Source: Paramarasmius palmivorus (lineage: Eukaryota; Basidiomycota; Agaricomycetes; Agaricales; Marasmiaceae). Taken from it: 64,000 nucleotides of DNA. The notes under the pieces were generated by a model, which had not been told where the DNA came from, made no database searches, and worked only from the letters and a program-made list of their open reading frames with translations. The translations under genes were made by a program, and so were the position numbers. Shown piece after piece: positions 12,664 through 25,749 of the stretch. Numbering within the stretch: the first letter of the stretch is position 1; each line of letters starts with the position of its first letter. The stretch is from contig JAYKXP010000135.1 in the NCBI GenBank assembly GCA_037176845.1, forward strand, positions 1 to 64,000, in the 5' to 3' direction.

Positions 12664-14070
12664 CTATTTCGCTATCCCAATATCCTCAGATTCGTGATCG
12701 ATGCTATGCCCTTTCCCTCGATTTATATCAATCACACTATCCGACGCGCGCAATTCCGGTGTTTCCATCCGCTGATCAACATTCTCCGGTGGTTGTGGTG
12801 ATCGTTGTTCTTCATGCATCGGAATCGTTCCATCTGCACGTAATGAACTAATAGCGCTCTCGACATCGTTGAAACTGATGCCTAACGCAACACGGACAAT
12901 GATGATTGTGGATGTGATGCCCTTGAAAGTCCCGGTTAGGTCAGTGTGGATTCACCTATAGGGACACGATAGACTCACCGAAACACATGGCCAGGCACGT
13001 AGAAGGAAATCTAGTGCGTAGAGATGAGGGTAATCCTCATCAACCCTGGACAGAGATGGATCCCTTCGAATGTGATCGATGTATATTGCAACAATTCCAA
13101 TAAGGAACGTCGAATATACTACTCCGGATTCAAGCCTGAAATACACAGTGTTAGCATGGGAGTAGTGAATCCGGCTTCAAAACTTACGTTGCTGAAAACA
13201 CGGTCCTGTACATACCCCAGGATCTTGGTCCAAGGTAGTTTCCGATCTGACGACCGATCGAGAAGATCCGGAATGCTATTTGGATGTGAATTACTTCTAA
13301 GACGGCAAATAGGGTACATCAAGTCGCGCACCTATGAGCGTAGAAAGGATTATATTGTTGAGAGATACAATTCCTGCTGTAGTAGCGACCACAGATAGTG
13401 GTATCGACTGAGTACTCCCTGAAGTGACTACAAATGAAGCCACTGCTAAAATCAGAGAGCGTTCAGAGGAAGAAAATGGCGCCTCACCATGTACACAAAA
13501 GACCGATATCAGAGGTGCAATGCCAATTCTCCAGCGCCGTCCCCATACCATGTAAAAGCGCCACAGCTGGTTGGATTGCTTGAGGCATTGATAGTTGTAA
13601 AAGTCTCCTTGATCACGCACCAGAATAGCATCAGCTACGGCACTGAGAATTTAAACATCAGTACGAATATAGGATGGACTCGCATGTCATGGCACATACC
13701 TGCATAACAAGGTGATTTGAATTGGTATAATTGTCCCCAAACCTATTCCGGGTGGTCGCAGAGATTCGGACAAGCTTGAGATGGTCAGTCAGCGACCAAT
13801 GGGCTATCCAGTAGATTGTGCATCATCCGCACTTATTCAGGTCTTGTACAATGTAAAGTGCAACATCAGTTGACGCTAGAAGGAACAGGATAACGATGGC
13901 GATTAGGTGGTATTTATACGCTTTTCCTTTTCGCCTAAACAAGATAAGGATGCAGATTCCAAATAATACAGCGTAGACACCTATACAGAGTGACAGAGTG
14001 AGTCAGATATAGTTCACTACCACTAACATTATGGAGGCTCACCGTATATCAGGAACTCCCACTGTCTCAT
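12664..14070 (-). CDS. Multi-pass (seven-helix-type) membrane protein, agaricomycete family
   Basis: Nine exons (14070-14043, 13980-13833, 13774-13700, 13642-13621, 13578-13488, 13442-13332, 13275-13188, 13135-12979, 12921-12664) splice into 325 residues plus stop with exact phase at all eight junctions. The first two exons encode EFLIYGVYAVLFGICILILF, a first helix with an FYG-like entry, and later LIAIVILFLLASTDVALYI. The middle encodes QLWRFYMVWGRRWRIGIAP, the diagnostic loop and helix of this family. Then come SLNNIILSTLIAFRIFSIGR, FSATLESGVVYSTFLIGIVAIY and STIIIVRVALGISF. The tail is hydrophilic and acidic. The family is abundant in mushroom-forming fungi, and its biochemical role is not established. 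The 5' end is uncertain: the chosen ATG lies just before helix 1, and open frame continues upstream through a possible intron to about 14260. Confidence 0.8.
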
Positions 14071-17000
14071 GGATGCTGTGAGTATATATGCTCAGGGGTA
14101 GTATCACTACACATACCGCAGTGTAAACCACGTATCCCTGCGATTTTGTCAAGCGAACCATCTGTAGCGAGTGGGCGAAGCGTCTCTAGAAGTGACAACG
14201 TTTCGGTACCGGCAGTCCCAGTATAAATGACCCATCCCCATCTTGCTGGTAACCAGCTAGAGGTAATGTATCATTCCACGAGTGTTTCATCAATAAGGCG
14301 TTGGTCATCAAGCCCATGCATCTCCCGCGAACTGATGATTCTTGAGGAAACGGGTATCGCCCGTGAGTGCTGGCTACTCTGATGGTTTGGCTTCTGAACG
14401 AGCGATAACTCTGCTCCTATAATGTGAATACTGCTAAGCGTTATACCTAGTACCTGCCCACGCACGAGTAGTAAATATGCTCGTGATCTCGATTACAGTA
14501 ATTGCTTCCGAGATCGAACTTAAAAAAACGCGGGAGATGGATTATGTTCTGCAATGTACAACATCAATCAGTTTAGATATTAAAAGAACTGACGTGAAGT
14601 ACACTACCTACCATAGTCGATTTCAATCACGCTAAATCCTACATAGCGCGGGTATTATATTAGAAGTGGCCGTACGATGCAGGTGGTTGATGAACGGAGC
14701 AGCAGCGCAACTTGCGCAGGGAAGGGATCAGGGATATCGGGTCGATGCTGGTCATAGATCCTGGTGATCGGGAACTGGTTATGCGCATCTATGATGTTTT
14801 TGGGGAAGCAGAAGACTGTAGATAGGTCACAGGTCTTCGGGTACAAAGATCCAGATGGTAAGGCCCGCTTCACCAGCAACACCGACGCCGAGATAAATCC
14901 TTCAAGAACCCCTGCCCTTCCACAAAGGCAGCCATCCTAACGGTATGGTTTTCATCTCAAAGTTGAGAGGCTTTTGATGATATTGGATGGTTGGAACGTG
15001 TAGTGCGGCTAAGGTGATTGTACCACACCAACCGGTAAAATCGCGGTTTTGGTCAGACTTCAGCGCTTTAGCATGGAGTCCAATGTCCGAGCTTTCAAAA
15101 TTCCATTACCTGTATAGTTGAATGATACGTGAGTCCCAGGAAACCCTCTATCAAAGTCCCTCTTGAAAAAAATTGCAAAATTTCTCCGCCTCAATCACCG
15201 CAAGGCCCAAAAGCTGTACATCTGGACAGGCTGAAACGAGTCATTCCTTCCACCGCGACCCTCTTTGCGACGCTCGTGTCATCGTCAATCATAATAGCCG
15301 TCTAATAGTGAACATCAGTTTTCGAGCGCCAACTAGTCCGAGAAGACCGACCTTAGCGCCCACTTCTCCAACTATACCACCTTCGAACTAACTGCCACCC
15401 CTTCAACCATCCTTCTCATCGAACACGGTACAGATAGAGAATGTCATGAGGAACCTTTCCCGATGGGTCCGAGGATAGATATACCGTCAACATGGGAAGT
15501 TAACGATGATTCTACGCAAAGACGGGATAAAGGCTCCGCCGTGAACTAGCGAAATCAGACGGCGATGAATGATAACGAAATTGGTGGAGGTGAGTTGGAG
15601 CAGGATTACGCTGCTTTTGCGGGCGAAGACTGACGTCCAGGGAGATGTTCATTGAACGAGATGTCATACGTCGGCCATGATGTGGGGGATATCGTTTTGC
15701 CGCTTCAAGGGCCCAATCATTCTGCAACCAAGCAGCGTGAGCGACGGAGAGATATTGGAAGGTAAGAGAGTGAATGCGGAGGTGTCGTAGGCAGGATGTG
15801 TTCTGAAGCCCAGAAGATCGTGGCACTACGGCGCGATTGTACAAACTAGCATAGAGTGATCTTGAGCATGCTAGTTCGGTCCAACGGTCTACCGGGAGCG
15901 CACCTTCCACGGAGATTGGTAGTATATCTTCGTATCCTGGCATCGCTCTTCGTTCTTGCGTTTCCCATCGCCAACTTCCTCTCCCCAGCACTCGATAAGG
16001 TGCTATAGCTCGAAACGGCGAAAGGAGCACACGAAGAATGTTAAGAGAAGGAAGGTAATGGGTGCTCGGGGAGATGAATGGGGGTATGCGGGGCTCGACA
16101 AAGACTAAACTGCGTAGCTGCTTTCGGGAAGGGGTATGGCATCCGAAGAACGCTATCCCGAACACCAGTACCTGCTTCCACCGAATGATCAACTCTGCCT
16201 TACGACTGAGGATTCGATTGCGAGAGAAGCGCTTTGCAAAAGCGTGATAGATGGCACAAAGAGCGGATTTGTAGCAGAAGGGGTGAGGGAGGGGATGTGT
16301 TGATGGGCATGAAAACGTCGGTGCAGGGGTGCGTGTAGGGTGCGGAATGGAGCTTCCCGGAGCTAGGGTCTTCAGGACGTTGGGGCTTGGGGGTAATGTG
16401 CAGGAAGAGTATCGTGACAGGCATGACACAGGGGAGACAGACTCTGATAGAACCTGCTACTGAGGGATATAGCATCGCCGAGATAAAAGGGGAGGGTGGA
16501 AGGGGTTTTAAAGGAGAGCCTTCGTCGCCGAGCCTTCAATTGTGAGATTGGGAGGGAAGGAGTGTGCTTGGGGAACGAGTATAGCGGTATTCTTGGTAGT
16601 AATGACAGGGCGGCGGAATGGTGATACTGTGCGAGTTCGCTAAATGCGCTTGTTTCCTGAGGATATTGCTGAGATTTGAGAAGGTAAGCCGACGAAAAGA
16701 GGCAGCATACCTTTACCTAGGATGCCTGACTCGTCGTTCGTATTAATGCTGATAAATTCCCGTTTTCTAGTAGTCCTAACTTCTAGTACCATCCAACCTA
16801 ATACTACACAGTGAGCATGCATCCACCATAAACCTGTTCTATATGTTGAGCGGGCCGAGATAGACCAGAAGTCGTTGTCATTTGAATTTCAGCTTTGAGC
16901 GCTGTGTGAAGAGCACAGCTAGTGTTGGACATCCACGAGGATGGTTTCGAAGAATAGTTTTCTCGATAATAGGTTGGAAAACATCTATACGTTCAAGGCT

Positions 17001-17400
17001 AGATTGGCCTTTCCTCGAGAAAACGAATGAGATTAGAAAGACGTACCTCTGGATGAACCTGAGGAAACATGTCCGCTATTCCGACCATTCTAACCATCCA
17101 ATAGTCGAGGATCTCTCAGTGCGGCATTTCCATAGCAGATAAAATAGGGTTGTCGGTATTACAGAGAGATGGTGGATGGGAAAGTATGAATTTTGTCGTC
17201 GTCACCAGTGGTGAAGAGGAAGAGTTTGTTTGTTCTCGCCAAACAGCCCGATCGGATAAATGGATACCCGGGTTACCGGAGGCTGAGGAAATCATCACTC
17301 GATACTTACTAGGCGACTTGCCCTTGCTTACAAGTTATCTAGCTGGTGCATGTTTGCTTCCGACGTGACTTTTAAGAAGGATAGCATCAGTTGGTATCTT
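14071..17400. other. Gene-poor stretch, no supported gene
   Basis: A 305-codon open frame on the minus strand (15512-16429) is the longest here, but it has low-complexity, Arg/Ser/Pro-rich content and no motif, so I do not call it. About 16980-17065 contains a segment (CTGGATGAACCTGAGG, ACGAATGAGAT) that recurs inverted at about 21035-21095, so part of this stretch is repeat. An upstream extension of the seven-helix gene may reach about 14260. Nothing else is recognisable. Confidence 0.4.
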
Positions 17401-20400
17401 AAAAGTTGAACGTTGAACGTTGAACGTCAATCAAGTAAAATCATGTGATCGCGATCCTCACTCATATAAAGCAATAGTCTCCCACGACTTGGAAACTATC
17501 CAACAATGATCGCCGCTCATGTTGCGTTCTGCTTTCATCTACTCCCTCGCTTCTTGAGGTAACGCTTCCCCCTAAGTATTCCTTCACTCATCTAGCATGT
17601 CTAATTGAGACAAAAAGACCCTCCGGAACATCTAACGCGCAGAGCTGATCAAACAAGCCAAGGTCGCGGAACATTCAAAAGACGATAGTATGTATTCGAT
17701 TCATTCAATTGGAAGACAATCATTGCCTCATCCAATGCAATTGAATTTACTCAGGGGTGATTCAAAGCATTTGGATGATATAGAATGTCTCAGAAAACGA
17801 TTGAGGCATGTGTTATGAGTTTAACAGAGTGCGTTCCCCGGGGGTTCTGCTTGAAACCTTAGGCTGGTGCATTGATTACTCCGTAGGCATGACTTTCTAC
17901 TCTCTGGGACATCGTTCGGCCATGAAAACAAACCCAAACTTTACCTCAGCGCACTAAAAATATGGCCTAACTAGCAAGATACGCACCCGGAACTGTGGCA
18001 GTTTGGCACTGGAGTCAAGTCTTAATTACATGCAAGACGCGCCGGAAAGACTCGATACGTGAGTTTTAGCGCACTTTCCATTTGACTGTATTCATGATTA
18101 TTATGATGCTTCGACCAACCACGTCTTTTTTCAGCTATCCAAGTTGACGTAGAATCCTGGGCAGGTAATTAGAAACCTGGATGTTGGACTTCGACCGCGT
18201 TTTGATAGGTGTTAGAAAGTTGATGCTGTGAGGATCGGCTGATATAAAGCGAGAAGGTGTGCACTCGGACGTTCGGTACGCTAGCCTCAGCGCTGTCTTG
18301 AAGGTGGTCTCGAGACGCCTTTCCTCGCGTAAGCCACTGTACCAGGACGCTATATGTTAACCATGGAAATCTTAGACGGCAAACGAATGAGCTAACCCAA
18401 ACCGTCGGAATCGGTGCGTAATTCTGCTCTCTGTGCATTCGATATTGCTAACGCTGATGCCTCAATAGCATGAACAGCTTCCTTTCGAACTTTAGAAGCG
18501 CATTCGTGCTTTCGAAATATACTCCTAGCTGATCGTTTCTCAATTAAAGCTTTTGGTTCCCATGCTAGAGTCACCCAAATTACATGTAATGATCGTGCGA
18601 TATGAGGCCAACCCGGACTGAGGTACTTGTCTTTCGACGTGTGCATGTTCTGACGATTCTTCACTAGGGTGGATCCTCGCTCAAAAGGTCAAAGACGACG
18701 TTTCTTCAAGCGCAGCTACTTATCGTGTATCACACGGTTTGGGTTACGCAGATGAGTGACCCGATTCTTACCTCCGTACGTTCGCTCGGATACTCTCCGC
18801 CAGTTCTGATCTGTTCGCTTCGAGTGGAATCAAGAGCTAACTTAGCAGTGCAAGGTTAGTTACTTCTCGCCTTTGTCAAAGCCCGGGTGCAGGTACGCCT
18901 TTGCTGCCGGACTTTGGCTACTAATCCAACTGTCCGATTGTAGAACAAATGAAAAAATCGAGATCGGCGACTCGCGAGAAGTTGACAGTTACATGCGGGA
19001 GCAGAGTAGTGGAACAGTTGTCTGGATCGTACAGCTTTGAATGAGTTTCAATTTTTTGGCCAGGAGAAATGACTATCCGTCGATGATCTAGATCCAAATC
19101 GCCGGTAAGTCGTTATCCTTTAGTTAGTGAAGAGTTTGATACCCCAGTTCTCCGATAGTTGTATTGCAACATCCGATGTCGAAAGCTTGTAGAGAGTCAA
19201 TGTATGGGGTTTTCGAGGGGCGTCTGTACTCTCGGCGGACTTCAGTTAACGAGAGTCAGCGGTCATAGGCGCAACAAGATGAGATGAACTGAACGCACCG
19301 AACTCGCGTTCGTAGATCGGGTCCAATAATCCCCTATTTCTGAAGGTTGGCGCGCTGAACATTGGCAAGGAAACTCCCATTGTGCCGGAAGCATTGACCT
19401 GAGTAGCTGAAGAATTCAATATGAGTTGGCTGGTTTGCGGTAGGTGCTGGGTAGGCAATATGCGCTACTCACGTCGAGCATTGTGGTGGTATCGAAACAA
19501 GCTGTGATAGCAAACTTGTCCAACTCCTCGGAACCGGTTCTGTAGCCATAAACGTTTTTTTACGTTCCCTTGAGACAATTTCTTTCAAATTCTATAGAAA
19601 CTCTCAAGATGCTCGGGGCTGTTTCGAGTGGCGTTCCGATTAGACTGAACATTGGGTGACTTAGCGGATCCTACAGCAAGTGTATCAGTGATTTTATTGT
19701 TTGGCTTGATAGTGATAATTTTTAAAGCATTTGCTGCATGGAATACCCTAGCAGTCCGGATTGAGCAACGAAAGGAGAGAACTCCGACTGTTATCTATTC
19801 ATGTTAACTTCCCAGCTTGTTCAAGGCCCTATCGGGCCAAGGAAACATATCATAGGAAGCAAAGATTTGGAACTGAAGAGTCTATGATGTCGTTACCTTC
19901 ACTGCTTCAAGGTGCGTACACGGGTTGTTGTTATCCAGTCAGCTACCTTCGTACTGAATTCCTGACGCCTCTAACGGAACCAAGGTAATAATTTCAGATT
20001 TGCAGTCAAAACACACGAAATCTGAACGTTTTGTGTTGTTGTCCGCCACATACGCCACCCATTTACGCTTCCTCGGCAGTTTGACCTTCATGGTTCGTGG
20101 GGAGCTATGGTTGGATCGCTAACACTGACTGTGCGAGAAGTGGTAGTCAAAGTATCGCGGACGTGAACAAGGGAGTGACAACAGAGAATCCCGAGATTCC
20201 CAGGAGACGAGTGTTTCTCATTGCGAGATTCAGTGGATTTGATACCGCAATAGATGCTATGTATCACTGTTAGACAAGGAAGAGTACGAATGCGAAAGTC
20301 TAGAATTAAATGCCTACTTGGTTGATGTAAGTTGGCTGAGCCTTACACTTCCAAGCCCAAGGCAAATATACTCTACTTTACTCCAATGCTGTTACACGTC

Positions 20401-20775
20401 CGCAAGATGTTTACCAAGTTGCAGTTGTAAAGCTCCAACCTTTGCGCTCAAAGTGCTGCGTGAGGTGTGTGTCAGTGTCGAAGTCAGTTATATGTGAAGG
20501 GGCTGACTTGGGGCCAACTTCCAGGTCAAAAAAGTTTAGTTCCGGTAAGTGTGTATCAGATCGAAAATAAAAAAATAAATGAGAACACAAGTGCTACCTT
20601 GTGTAGGATCATTGGAGAGTTACACATTTGAGTTCAAGCGTCTGAATCAGTTCAGGACCAAAGTATTGGTGTACAGCTAAGATTTCGAGCATAGAGTGGG
20701 ATTAGGATACGAGCGAGCACATTCAAAGGCTTACCTCGACACTTGGTTTAGATAGAATGGCAAAGGGTTACTGGA
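17400..20775. other. Gene-poor stretch, no supported gene
   Basis: At 17404-17431 the heptamer TTGAACG is repeated in tandem about three times. Downstream, a TATA-like CATATAAAG at about 17463 precedes an ATG at 17505 that opens a short hydrophobic frame and reaches a possible GT-AG intron, but the frame ends within a few codons of it. From 18100 to 20775 only short, mutually inconsistent frames occur. Confidence 0.35.
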
Positions 20776-20960
20776 GTGCAAGTTGACATTGGCGTTCGAG
20801 TTCAAGAAGCGCCGGTAACCGATGAGCCGGTTACCCGGCTGTCCTGTTTGCCAAGAACAAACAAACCTGCGCTGTTCTTCAACGACAGCGGCGACGAAAT
20901 CCAGCCTTTCCTAGCCTTTCCTAGGCTCATTTCTCTCCAACAAAATCAAGGCCCGAATTT
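20776..20960 (+). repeat. R2 dispersed repeat, copy 2
   Basis: Matches 895-1045 block by block: GGCGTTCGAGTTCAAGAAGC, CCGGTTACCC, CTGTTTGCCAAGAACAAAC, then a CAACGACAGCGGCGACG block. It is followed by sequence (about 21035-21095) that is an inverted relative of 16980-17065. Confidence 0.55.
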
Positions 20961-21299
20961 TTGTACTGTCAATAGGCCATAGCCGGAATCTCGCACAGAA
21001 CGGATGGTTGCGAGGTCTAGGGCAGTGAATCTGTTTTCGCAGGTTCATCCAGAGGCACGCGTAAGTCTTATTCGTTCCTTCGTTTAAATTTCGAGCTGAC
21101 TGGCCTATATAGACGATTAGAAGACTGTTTATGATTTCTGCTTCCCTTGGGTAGGCCCAGCACCGCCTCCCTTCCGCTACACCCGAATTCAAAGGACCCC
21201 ATTTTTGGTTCATCTCGCACGGCAACTTGAAGACCTGCATAACCCGTCCATAACCATGGGTCATCATTCTTGAAGACTACCGGAAGTCGATTCAAGATT

Positions 21300-22640
21300 T
21301 AGAGGGCTCAGAGATACGGGGTTTTTGGGGAGCGCCAACTCAAGGTATGCTCTCTTCACATCAGATCACCAAAACCTAACTGAGCTTTAGGAGGCAAACT
21401 CATACAGAAGCAGCCTTTCCAAATGTTCAGAATGGTCCTTAATGCCCACCGCAGACGATGCGACCGAAAATGCACTCAACACGCCCAAGGAACATCGTGC
21501 ATGCTTTATGTACTTCCTTCCATCCGAAACACTCGCTTTGGAACAAGTACCCTTCCGCGGTCTTTTAATACTTCCATTTTACAGAGTGGGCAGTGGTCGA
21601 TTCCTTGCCATTCATCCCTGGCTCCATTGGAATCACCCAGGCTCTAGTGCCAACACCGTTTGTTATCACACCTGCGGTCGATACAGGCCTATTACGGAAA
21701 CATCTCATTTATGGATCGTTTCTGCTTGGGTTGGGACGGAAGGATGGATTAGCCTAGCGGCAGTTGGGCACTTACATGCGGAGATGAACGTGAACAAGGG
21801 TATCGGTCCCATGCAACCAATGCTGAAGTCGGGATATCGATCGTTCTTTCTCGGACTTACCTTCGACCTCACTAGTACTTCGCCATATTTCGTCTCCTTA
21901 TCCCGAAGGGCAAACGTTACTGTCACACCGACCCTCAAGTACAGCACCTTTACCCACTCAACCCCCCATTTCAGCTATCCAACAACACATCTTCCTTGCA
22001 CACGGCGCTATCTACTACAATGGGCTCTTCCGTCTTTCATCCCTTGGCTCTGCATGCTCGGCACCCGTAGCATCGGTTTGTGACTGGAACTTGGCACAAG
22101 GGACTGGGAATGTAATTGGGGGTGTCAGGAGAAGGTGTCGGCTGTGGGGTGTTGAATTCTCGCAACGAGAACATGACGGAACGAACTTGGCGAGCTGACC
22201 TCGCACCATAGCTCCCCATATTCTGTGTCTCACAAAGTCAAAGGTTGCGAGCGGTGATTCGAGTCCTACTGTCCGCCAAGGTTCACGTCCAGGCACATCC
22301 AAGTGGGTTGTGCAATTGGGAATGTCTGGAGTCTTTTATCTTCTACCGGCTGTTTGTGGTTGCGGCAAGATCTGTGTCGGTTTTAGTATAGGTGTAACAA
22401 GCTCTTTACTTTGATAGATTTGAAGGACATGGCGTATCACCGTCGGAGCATGTATGGTGGATTACAATGTATCTATGACCTATACTCGAATCGCATCTAT
22501 TTTAACTCATCTCTTTGTGAATTTGGAGTTCTCGAAGGGCTTTCGGTAATCTCGGCGAGATAACGAGTAATAGGATATATCTTGAAGCCACTGATAGTTT
22601 CGCAAGATGTCATTGCGAGAAAGCGTTAGGTATGGCGCCT
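21300..22640. other. Decayed repeat tract, no supported gene
   Basis: Overlapping open frames at 21423-22083 (up to 213 codons) have no motif and are not joined by sensible introns. The last 100 bases (about 22540-22640) resemble the 3' end of R1 copy C just before 35880. Both end in a GAGAAAG...GAGGAATG(C/G)C block that leads into an R3 copy, which suggests that R1 and R3 are parts of one longer unit. Confidence 0.4.
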
Positions 22641-24620
22641 AGTGAGGAATGCCAATGTAAGCGAGGTTCGTTTGGGAGCTCGACCTCAGCAATTACGTGG
22701 ATGCACATTCAGAGCATCGCTTTCAACGACAAATAATCATCAATCGACACTCTATTTCGAACCCAAAGACAATGCAATACAGCTTTCTTGTACAACGTTG
22801 TACCTTGCCTTCCGATACTACTGGGGTAAAAACACGAACACACGGCGATATGGCGGAAATGGAGCCTAGCATCCATTGACTTCATTTGATTGATGAAACT
22901 AGAATAGCTAAGCGTTTGTCAGAATATTTCGATGCGGAGCGAAAGCAACGAGACGTACCATGGTAACATAACTAGCCGAGTGAGAGACTTCGCGCATAAA
23001 GATGTACAGTAGCATCCGTCGAGCCAGCAAGAAGACTAGCCGAATCCATCGTCCCGGCCATGTACCCCTAGTCTTAAAGTAATGCATCGCCTTGTTGCTA
23101 GGCACCTGAAACAAACGGAGAGTCGACGGATAAGGAGCTAGGGTGATATTTTAGTACCTAAATGCAGCGCGTTACAAGGAAATGCTTACTTGTGACAACG
23201 GGTTGGACACCGAAAACCTGGTGGCGGAGGTGTGCAGCCTGACTATCTGACACAAAAATGAAGGATGCAGACGACGTCTAGAATGCATTAGAACATCTAC
23301 CTGGCCAAGGGTTCCATGAAAAATGCTTACCTCCAACGCCATCCCAAACGGGTATCACATCGAGAAATAGCCTGAGATAGACTGAGCAGGCCATTTCCCG
23401 ACATCACAACATGGTTGATAAGACCTATAAAGCGCTCAGCATCCGCTAAATCCACCGAAAAATGAAGTCGATGTACCTTCTTCCCGAAGGTCGAACCTAC
23501 GGAGCGGCCGGTATTGATGATCACGAACGGAGAATTTGCGAAAGTAAAGGAGCGTAATCTTTTATCCGTAGGGCTACTTTTGAGGCCTGTCCGCTACGTG
23601 TAGTTACTTGGGAAGGTATTCAACTCGGGGGTAGGTTGGCCGTAGGGGCGGCGATAACGATATGGGCGGGGGGTGTCCGGGGGTGTTGAGGACGAGAGGT
23701 GGTGAACCTGGAAGTGTATTAGAACGTGTCTAGGGGAAGCAAATGATGGTAAAGGAGGAATACCTTTCAGGTTTTCATAGCGGAGTGTGGACCATAACAT
23801 GTCACTGTGAGAGGGGTGGAAGGGTCAGAAGGCGAAGGGTGTGAGGGGAATATGAATTTACCAGTGGATTTGACTGTATGAAGCCTCTAGGTTGGCTTTG
23901 CCGGTGATTGTGGGTTGAGGGTTTGGTGTCATGGAACATGGAATGGGTTTGCTTCGCAAAGTGGTAGCTGCGGCGTCTGCTTCGCACAAGAGACATTGCT
24001 GAGTCGTATTGCCAGGATTTACACAGGCGTTTGCTCCAGGAGGAGGCAACGGATCGGCATATGATCGTGTGCAGTATAGGGGTAGCCATGCCAGTGAATG
24101 CTGTAGTGACGATGCCAGAGAGGCAAATGCCTTGGGGAGGAAACTGGATAGATGGGTTGAGAGCATGCCCTAAACGGTGTAAGTGAGGTTGAACACGCAC
24201 CTTGGGGTTTATCAGGAGATACCCCATCGTTCACCCTAGCGATTGTTACGCTACCACCTCTGTCCCCAACACCGATGCTTGCGAGGGACCGAAAATGGGG
24301 CTAGCCTCCGGAGGAGCGAGTCCAGATTTTCCAGGGAATCAAAGCCTAGTCATGACTGGCGCAGTAGTCAACTCGTCAACGAGTTGCACTGAATAGCACA
24401 TCCGCGGTTGTTCTGAAGAATGGAGGTTGAGATGAGACCAAGACTGTGAACATGCAATATATGGATTAGATGGCACGTAGTTTACAGTTACAAGCTGGGA
24501 GACTTACAGACTGGGAAGCTGGAAAAGAACAAGCAGGAAACAGGATAACCGTGGAGCAAAGATAGTCGTTGTTGAGAAGGAAAGCCACGTGGCTTGGTGA
24601 TTAAAAAGTTTTACGTCAAC
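22640..24620 (-). pseudogene. R3 repeat, copy 1: decayed unidentified gene
   Basis: Similar over its length to about 35880-37870. Matching landmarks: GGAATG(C/G)CAA at 22646 and 35872; TTCGATGCGGAGCG... at 22930 and ATCTCGATGCAGCG at 36205; GAAGTCGATGTACCTTCTTC at 23465 and GAAATCGATATACCTTCTCC at 36750; the CGGAGCGGC block after each; a GGCGGCGATAACGATATGGG block at 23648 and GGCGGCGAGAACTATATAGC at 36902; and GGAAAGCCACGTGGCTTGG near 24580 and GGGAAAGCCACGTGGTTTGG near 37832. On the minus strand both encode a related peptide of the type IV(L/I)AA.T.NL, but this copy reaches a stop a few codons later. Some GT-AG junctions are visible. I do not recognise the protein. Confidence 0.5.
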
Positions 24621-24677
24621 CCTAACCCAAAAGTAGATGTTTGGCAATGGCAAACAATCTCGGTCCCTTCACCAACG

Positions 24678-25749
24678 GGAAAGGTGGCAGACACACGCTC
24701 CTGCCTTTTTCGGAACGACAGCGGCGCTGCTTCGCTGTCACCCAAATGACGTCTCCCCGCCGAAATGTATCATAACTAAAACAAATGTTTTCATGTAGAA
24801 TATCATACTCATAATAGATCTAGCACAGATAAGAAAAGAAAAAAGTAGTACATATTTACCATCAGACAGCAGGCCAAGTGTGGTAGTATGTTGGTATTGA
24901 AAATACAGAAAATACCACTAATTGCTCTGCTTCTGTGGCGTTTAATTACACTGACAGCTCCTCCGTCGTCGAGTGCCTACCAGAAGCATTGGGATAGCGA
25001 AAAAAAAATGTGAATAGTCCAGAGACGCGACTTTGACGCGCCCCAGACGCGACTCTTGCCCTAGGACACGAAGATGAGCCAAAATCCCGTACAAAACTCG
25101 AAAAAGTCGTCGAAAAAACGCACCTCCGGATCATCCAAGTCATCTACTAGCGCTCAGCGTACACCCGGAGTTCGATTCGCGCATGTTTCTGCTACAGAGG
25201 CTGCCGAAGGACGTGATTTGAAGAAAAACAGGCAGAATGGTGGATTGTGTGCCCGGTTGCAAGCTACATCAGTGTATACGGACCATCTCAGCATGACCCC
25301 AGACCAGCATACCCAAATAGACGCGATCTACGCGTCACATGCAGTGGAAACCTATGATTTTGTGGTTGCGGGGCCGGAAGCAGAGAGACAGCAGAAAGAT
25401 GCCGGCGCATTGATGGCAACCTATGGCCTAACGTGCGAGGCGCTTGACGAGATTGGGAACAGATGGAGCATTAAATGGTCCAGGGCAGAAGAAGAAATGA
25501 CCAAAGTCCTGCTTCAATGGTGAGTTTCCGAACCTGGCCCACACGAAAGAGGTGAAACTAACCCGGGAACCCCTAGCGATTGTGGCTATGATCACGAAAC
25601 AGCAGGTTCACGCAAAGTTATTTCTATGTTATTCCTATGTTAGTTCTACGTTATATCATTGCTCTTCGGGGGAGACGTCATTTGGGTGACAGCGAAGCAG
25701 CGCCGCTGTCGTTCCGAAAAAGGCAGGAGCGTGTGTCTGCCACCTTTCC
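24678..25749. mobile_element. MULE-like non-autonomous element with perfect 81-bp TIRs
   Basis: Both ends carry identical 81-bp terminal inverted repeats (24678-24758 and 25669-25749), beginning GGAAAGGTGGCAGACACACG on the left and reading the same inward on the other strand at the right. The 9-bp duplication TCACCAACG flanks the element. Length is 1072 bp. Long inverted repeats plus a 9-bp duplication are the usual marks of the Mutator-like superfamily. There is no transposase inside, only a short gene (25074-25643). Perfect identity of the two repeats suggests recent mobility relative to the badly diverged repeat it landed in. Confidence 0.9.
25074..25643 (+). CDS. Cargo ORF of the 1.07-kb inverted-repeat element, unknown function
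   Basis: The first exon (25074-25519) encodes 148 residues. A GT-AG intron (25520-25576) would carry the frame through CDCGYDHETAG to a stop at 25641-25643. Read without splicing, it stops at 25521. The N-terminal 30 residues are Lys/Ser-rich (KKSSKKRTSGSSKSSTS), nuclear-localisation-like. The rest is mixed helical, with acidic and charged segments and no domain that I recognise. The gene lies wholly between the 81-bp inverted repeats, so it is either a captured host fragment or a factor belonging to the element family. It is not a known transposase. Confidence 0.5.

Noticed and set aside
15512..16429. 305-codon open frame on the minus strand
   Set aside because: Low-complexity Arg/Ser/Pro composition, no motif and no splice context. 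A G+C-rich complement can leave such frames open by chance.
17463..17600. TATA-like box, ATG and short hydrophobic peptide with a possible intron
   Set aside because: The spliced frame ends within a few codons. Could be a degraded gene start, but nothing downstream supports it.
21442..22083. 213-codon open frame
   Set aside because: Lies in a decayed repeat tract, no domain pattern, and competing frames on both strands are of similar length.
24178..24420. Possible small secreted Cys-containing protein on the minus strand (around ACVNPGNTTQQCLLCEAD)
   Set aside because: It overlaps R3 copy 1, start and signal peptide cannot be placed, and the partner copy does not preserve the frame.
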